A stretch of 9,824 bases of DNA from Rhodocyclaceae bacterium (lineage in GTDB: Bacteria > Pseudomonadota > Gammaproteobacteria > Burkholderiales > Rhodocyclaceae), in NCBI GenBank assembly GCA_025361105.1, contig JANYAW010000141.1, positions 1 to 9,824 on the forward strand. The letters run 5' to 3'. The first letter of the stretch is position 1. Every line of letters starts with the position of its first letter. This document shows, piece after piece, positions 6,645 through 9,824 of the stretch. Under the pieces are notes generated by a model that was given only the letters and a program-made list of their open reading frames with translations, ran no database searches and was not told where the DNA came from. The position numbers and the translations under genes are program-made.

Positions 6645-7246
6645 GTTGGTCCGACCTGATTGACTGCGGCCAACATGGCAATAACTGCTGGTGTGCGAGC
6701 GCGATTGTCACGTGCCAGCGTGCGCTCGGCGGCAACCGGATAAACCATTAGATTAACGCTGTCGCCGTTCCAGTCGAGATGCAATTGCGTTTCCGCAGAT
6801 AGCGGATTTTGGCGACGTATCTCAGTAGATGAATACGAAATGCCGCGAGATAACATAAATATCTCGACATCTTTGCTACTGTCGGCAAACAGGTCAATTT
6901 CAATCGGCGCGTAGCGGCCAGCTGTGCCGTCTAACACGGCGCCGGTCAACTGCGGGTGAAAATCGGCTAGCAAGTTCATCGCTGCTAGCGCATGCGTCCG
7001 CATCTCGTACAACCGCTCAGGGTGTTCGTCGTCCTGGAAGATAGCTTGATACGCGCGCAATTCGATTTCGACTTCATCGTTGCTGGGCAGGGCATCGCCG
7101 TCACCCGCGCCCAATTGGCGGGCGGCCTTGCGCTTGGCGCTGCCATAGTCGCTCATACCACCTTCGGCCATCAAGCGCGCAGCGACGCTGGCAATGCTGC
7201 GGCGAAGCTGAGTTGGGCTGCCGGTGACAGATTTTTGGCGGGGCAT
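6641..7246 (-). CDS. conserved uncharacterised protein, nucleotidyltransferase-like
   Basis: A complete 201-aa protein, first gene of the minus-strand run. I do not know its function. The N-terminal part (about 13-47) is basic and helical, ending in DYGSAKRKAARQLG. A second helical segment around 60-95 includes ERLYEMRTHALAAMNLLADF. The centre, TGAVLDGTAGRYAPIEIDLF (101-120), resembles the hG[S/T]...DhDh signature of nucleotidyltransferase-fold proteins, with G107-T108 and then E116-I-D118. The spacing is shorter than usual, the first acid is Glu rather than Asp, and the expected third acidic strand seems to read DSVNLMVY, so catalysis may be lost. No signal peptide or membrane segment is seen, so it is probably cytosolic. 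It is divergent from mpl, and as far as I recall related genes sit beside mpl in other betaproteobacteria, which hints at, but does not show, a cell-wall link. The start at 7246 has no strong ribosome site. Alternatives are a structural or regulatory protein with a coincidental motif. Confidence 0.82.
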   Translation of the reverse strand: MPRQKSVTGSPTQLRRSIASVAARLMAEGGMSDYGSAKRKAARQLGAGDGDALPSNDEVEIELRAYQAIFQDDEHPERLYEMRTHALAAMNLLADFHPQLTGAVLDGTAGRYAPIEIDLFADSSKDVEIFMLSRGISYSSTEIRRQNPLSAETQLHLDWNGDSVNLMVYPVAAERTLARDNRARTPAVIAMLAAVNQVGPT

Positions 7247-7288
7247 AGTGTTTACAGAAAGCGGTTAAAACGGCAGAGTTTTCAATGA

Positions 7289-7317
7289 TTCATACGGCAC
7301 CGAACCAACCTTTGCAA
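7289..7317 (-). promoter_or_regulatory. candidate promoter for the minus-strand operon
   Basis: On the minus strand, TTGCAA (7312-7317) as -35 and TATGAA (7289-7294) as -10 are separated by exactly 17 bases. Each matches four of six positions of the sigma-70 consensus. Transcription would begin near 7282, leaving a leader of about 36 bases before the ATG at 7246. The -10 overlaps a small palindrome, ATGATTCAT at 7285-7293, that could be an operator or chance. This is a pattern match only. Confidence 0.4.
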
Positions 7318-7331
7318 GCGAGCGCGGCGGG

Positions 7332-7337
7332 TAGAAT
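7332..7337 (+). promoter_or_regulatory. candidate -10 element of the mpl promoter
   Basis: TAGAAT matches five of six bases of the -10 consensus and lies about 30 bases before the mpl ATG, so transcription would begin near 7344. The -35 is unclear: TTTGCA (7311-7316) is only 15 bases upstream and shares bases with the candidate -35 of the opposite promoter. If both are real, the two promoters would be back to back and could compete. Confidence 0.4.
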
Positions 7338-7366
7338 CTTCGTCATTATTCCATTAACACGGCATT

Positions 7367-8755
7367 ATGCACATTCACATTCTCGGCATTTGTGGCACCT
7401 TTATGGGCGGCATCGCGCTGCTGGCTAGAAGCGCTGGGCACGAAGTCACTGGCTGCGATGCCAATGTTTATCCGCCGATGAGCACTCAGCTTAAGGCGCA
7501 AGGAATCACTTTAATCGAGGGCTACGGTGCCGAGCAAACCAAGCTGATACCCGACCTGTTTGTGATTGGGAATGCAATTTCACGCGGCAGCCCACTGCTC
7601 GAAGCGGTGCTGGCGCAAGGTTTGCCTTATGTGTCTGGCCCGCAATGGTTGGCTGACAATATTCTGCGTCGTCGCTGGGTACTGGGCGTGGCAGGAACTC
7701 ACGGGAAAACCACGACAACTTCCATATTGACGTGGATTTTGGATGAGGCTGGATTGAACCCCTCATTTTTAGTCGGTGGTGTTCCGCAAGGCTTTGGTGT
7801 TTCCGCACGGTTGACCGACTCACCGTTTTTTGTCATCGAGGCCGACGAATACGACACTGCGTTTTGCGACAAGCGATCCAAGTTCGTCCACTACCATCCG
7901 CGAACGGTGATTTTGAATAATTTAGAGTTTGATCATGCAGACATCTTCGCTGATCTTGCTGCTATCGAGACCCAATTTCACCATTTGGTTCGAACAATCC
8001 CTGCCAATGGCTTGATTGTTTCGAACGCCGCTGACTTGAATCTCGCTAAGGTATTAGGGCGTGGTTGCTGGACTCCAATCGAAAGCTTTAATGTGTCAGC
8101 CGGATCTGGCAGCGGGTGGCTCAGTGAAAACGTCAACGCCGACTGCGGCTTTGATGTCCGCGCGGACCGTAAGTTTGCCGGCACCGTCGAGCAATTTGCG
8201 CTTAGTGGTGATCACAATCGCGCCAACGCGCTGGCGGCGCTGGCTGCCGCACGTCATGCGGGTGTGCCGGTGGCGGTTGGACTTAAGGCGTTGGAGACTT
8301 TTTCCGGCATCAAGCGGCGTATGGAAATTCGCGGTGTGGTTCGCGGAATCACGGTGATTGACGATTTTGCTCACCACCCCACAGCCATTCGTTTGACCTT
8401 GGCAGGTCTGCGCCAAACGGCAGGCAAAGCACGGATATTGGCGGTGCTAGAACCGCGCTCGAACACCATGAAACTTGGCACCATGAAAGCGCAGTTGCCA
8501 GAGAGTTTGCATGATGCCGATTTGGTTTTTTGCTATACCAACAATCTAGGATGGGATGCTACGCAAGCGCTTTCAACCATCGCCGACAAAACTCAATGTC
8601 ATGACGATTTGGATCAAATGGTGGCGGCAGTCTGTGTGCAGGCGCATGCTGGCGACCAAATATTGGTAATGAGTAACGGTGGTTTTGGGGGCGTTCACCA
8701 ACGACTATTGGCAGCGTTGTCAACATCCGCCACACAGCAAAATTTTTGCAGCTAA
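7367..8755 (+). CDS. mpl: UDP-MurNAc:L-Ala-gamma-D-Glu-meso-DAP ligase
   Basis: A complete 462-aa Mur ligase of the Mpl type. In the cytosol it joins recycled murein tripeptide to UDP-N-acetylmuramic acid with ATP, returning old peptidoglycan to the precursor pool. The N-terminal UDP-binding domain opens MHIHILGICGTFMGGIALLA, with the Gly-rich turn GICGTFMGG at 7-15. The central ATPase domain has the P-loop GVAGTHGKTTTTS (107-119), EADEYDTAFCDKRSKF (158-173) and HPRTVILNNLEFDHADIF (177-194). GDHNRANALAA (281-291) and DDFAHHPTAI (332-341) start and continue the C-terminal region, which includes EPRSNTMKLGTM (362-373) and SNGGFGG (436-442). The EADEYDTAF and EPRSNTMKLG blocks identify Mpl and argue against the related MurC. 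All motifs look intact. The gene is divergent from the 201-aa protein and is followed by coxB after 141 bases. Its ATG has only a weak ribosome site. Meso-DAP in the wall, as usual for Gram-negatives, is implied. Confidence 0.98.
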   Translation: MHIHILGICGTFMGGIALLARSAGHEVTGCDANVYPPMSTQLKAQGITLIEGYGAEQTKLIPDLFVIGNAISRGSPLLEAVLAQGLPYVSGPQWLADNILRRRWVLGVAGTHGKTTTTSILTWILDEAGLNPSFLVGGVPQGFGVSARLTDSPFFVIEADEYDTAFCDKRSKFVHYHPRTVILNNLEFDHADIFADLAAIETQFHHLVRTIPANGLIVSNAADLNLAKVLGRGCWTPIESFNVSAGSGSGWLSENVNADCGFDVRADRKFAGTVEQFALSGDHNRANALAALAAARHAGVPVAVGLKALETFSGIKRRMEIRGVVRGITVIDDFAHHPTAIRLTLAGLRQTAGKARILAVLEPRSNTMKLGTMKAQLPESLHDADLVFCYTNNLGWDATQALSTIADKTQCHDDLDQMVAAVCVQAHAGDQILVMSNGGFGGVHQRLLAALSTSATQQNFCS

Positions 8756-8886
8756 GGGGTGCGCCGTGTTAACCTTCGCGGCGTTGAACAAAGTGGCATG
8801 CAGCGAGTTTTTCGCAAAATTCCGTTTTCGAGAAGAATTAGTGCGCTGATGCGGTCTTACACAGTACAAGTTTTGGTTCCAAGTCC

Positions 8887-8892
8887 GGGAGA
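8887..8892 (+). promoter_or_regulatory. ribosome binding site of coxB
   Basis: GGGAGA, with the core GGAG at 8888-8891, stands five bases before the ATG at 8897-8899. Its spacing supports that start, which also gives the protein a complete signal peptide. Confidence 0.75.
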
Positions 8893-8896
8893 AATA

Positions 8897-9824
8897 ATGA
8901 CGAAAGACACATCCAACCAGTTTGCCGGATTGAAAGCCGTGCTTATCGTGCTGTTGGCTGGTTCACTGGCGGCTTTTGCCGGCGCAGCTCAAGCCGAATG
9001 GAAGCTCAATCTGCAGGAGCCGGTAACCGATCTAGCGCGACGTATTTATGATTTGCATACCTTCCTGACGGTATTCGTCACGATAATTTTTGTTGGTGTG
9101 TTTGGCGTATTGGGCTACTCGCTGGTAATGCATACGCGCAAGCGTGGTCACAAAGCAGCTGACTTTCACGACAATCTTACTGTTGAGATTTTATGGACGG
9201 TGATTCCAGCGGTAATATTGGTTGCCATTGCAGTTCCTGCCACGATTGCTTTGGTCAATCAACGCGACACTTCCAAAGCCGACATGACCATCAAGGTCAC
9301 CGGTTATCAGTGGAAATGGGGCTACGAGTACATGAGCGGTGATGCAACTGGCATCAAATTCATGAGCGTACTTTCGACACCGCGCGCGCAAATTGAAAAT
9401 AAGGAAGCCAAAGGCGAGAATTATTTACTGGAAGTTGATCGACATCTTGTCGTGCCGGTAAATAAGAAAGTCCGCATATTGACGACCGCCACGGACGTCA
9501 TTCACAACTGGTCGATGCCAGCCTTTGCAGTTAAGACTGATGCCGTGCCGGGTTTTGTCCGTGACGCATGGTTTAAGGCCAATCAAGAAGGTACTTATCG
9601 CGGTCAGTGTTCTGAGTTGTGCGGCAAAGATCACGGCTTCATGCCAATCGTGGTCGATGTTGTCTCGGAAACAAAATACGCGGAATGGGTAGCTGCTCAA
9701 CAAAAAGAAATGGCTTCCGCCGCTGACGATCCGAACAAAGTGTTTACGTTGGACGAACTCGTGAAGCGTGGCGAGAAGGTTTACGCGACCAATTGCGCAG
9801 GTTGCCATCAACCGACGGGCAAAG
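8897..9824 (+). CDS. coxB: cytochrome c oxidase subunit II with fused cytochrome c domain (3' end beyond window)
   Basis: The frame stays open from ATG 8897 to the right edge, 309 residues. Subunit II takes electrons from cytochrome c through its CuA centre and passes them to subunit I of the aa3-type oxidase. Residues 1-33 are a signal peptide, with likely cleavage after AQA. Two membrane helices lie at about 55-78 and 98-121, and the periplasmic cupredoxin domain follows. The aromatic electron-entry patch GYQWKWGYEY is at 136-145. The CuA ligands are complete: His203 in VIHNWSMP, and Cys238, Glu240, Cys242, His246 and Met249 in GQCSELCGKDHGFMP. After about residue 285 a second domain begins (LDELVKRGEKVYATNCAGCH) with the haem c motif CAGCH at 300-304. 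This is the start of a covalently attached cytochrome c, as in caa3-like and many betaproteobacterial CoxB proteins. The axial Met and the stop lie outside the window. ctaD, ctaG and ctaE usually follow in such operons. Confidence 0.97.
   Translation, partial: MTKDTSNQFAGLKAVLIVLLAGSLAAFAGAAQAEWKLNLQEPVTDLARRIYDLHTFLTVFVTIIFVGVFGVLGYSLVMHTRKRGHKAADFHDNLTVEILWTVIPAVILVAIAVPATIALVNQRDTSKADMTIKVTGYQWKWGYEYMSGDATGIKFMSVLSTPRAQIENKEAKGENYLLEVDRHLVVPVNKKVRILTTATDVIHNWSMPAFAVKTDAVPGFVRDAWFKANQEGTYRGQCSELCGKDHGFMPIVVDVVSETKYAEWVAAQQKEMASAADDPNKVFTLDELVKRGEKVYATNCAGCHQPTGK

Noticed and set aside
8756..8896. The mpl-coxB gap searched for a terminator, promoter or small gene
   Set aside because: It has a five-pair stem (CGCCG/CGGCG, around 8762-8783) with no T-run, a bulged AT-rich hairpin near 8811-8830, and a 27-codon GTG frame at 8766-8849 without a ribosome site. 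None is convincing. A coxB promoter is expected here but I could not identify its hexamers.
1..9824. CRISPR arrays, insertion sequences, tRNA or rRNA genes, phage or toxin-antitoxin modules
   Set aside because: No repeated spacer pattern, terminal inverted repeats, transposase, integrase or tRNA-like cloverleaf was seen. Nearly every base lies in a recognised conserved gene.

Overview
The window looks like a chromosomal housekeeping stretch from a betaproteobacterium. The evidence is the gene order (tlpA-like, aroQ, accB, accC, prmA, zinc-ribbon/DUF3426 gene, PfkB kinase, TPR gene, with mpl divergent), a two-subunit acetyl-CoA carboxylase, an Mpl peptidoglycan-recycling ligase, and a cytochrome c oxidase subunit II carrying a C-terminal haem c domain. 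The genus cannot be fixed from the sequence alone. I saw no mobile element, CRISPR array, phage gene or foreign-looking segment. Coding density is very high and no gene-free gap exceeds about 145 bases.

Positions 1-7246 hold nine genes, all on the minus strand, so they are transcribed from right to left. In transcription order they are: an uncharacterised 201-aa protein with a degenerate nucleotidyltransferase-like signature; a membrane-anchored TlpA-type thioredoxin; aroQ (type II dehydroquinase); accB and accC (biotin carrier and biotin carboxylase); prmA (ribosomal protein L11 methyltransferase); a zinc-ribbon/one-TM DUF3426 protein; a PfkB-family kinase; and a TPR protein cut by the left edge. 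Gaps run from overlaps of 4 and 7 bases to about 87 bases, so most or all of the run could be one transcript. The aroQ-accB-accC-prmA core is an old proteobacterial gene cluster, and the added genes are the lineage-specific part.

Positions 7247-7366 form a divergent intergenic region with plausible promoter elements in both directions. To the right, on the plus strand, lie mpl (7367-8755) and then, after 141 bases, the start of coxB (8897 to the window end). coxB probably opens a cytochrome c oxidase operon.

Taken together the genes cover fatty-acid precursor synthesis (AccB/AccC), the shikimate pathway (AroQ), ribosomal protein modification (PrmA), periplasmic thiol chemistry (TlpA), cell-wall recycling (Mpl) and aerobic respiration (CoxB). 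I did not find a convincing new biological system. The least understood parts are the 201-aa protein, the DUF3426 protein, the PfkB kinase of unknown substrate, and the N-terminal extension of AroQ.
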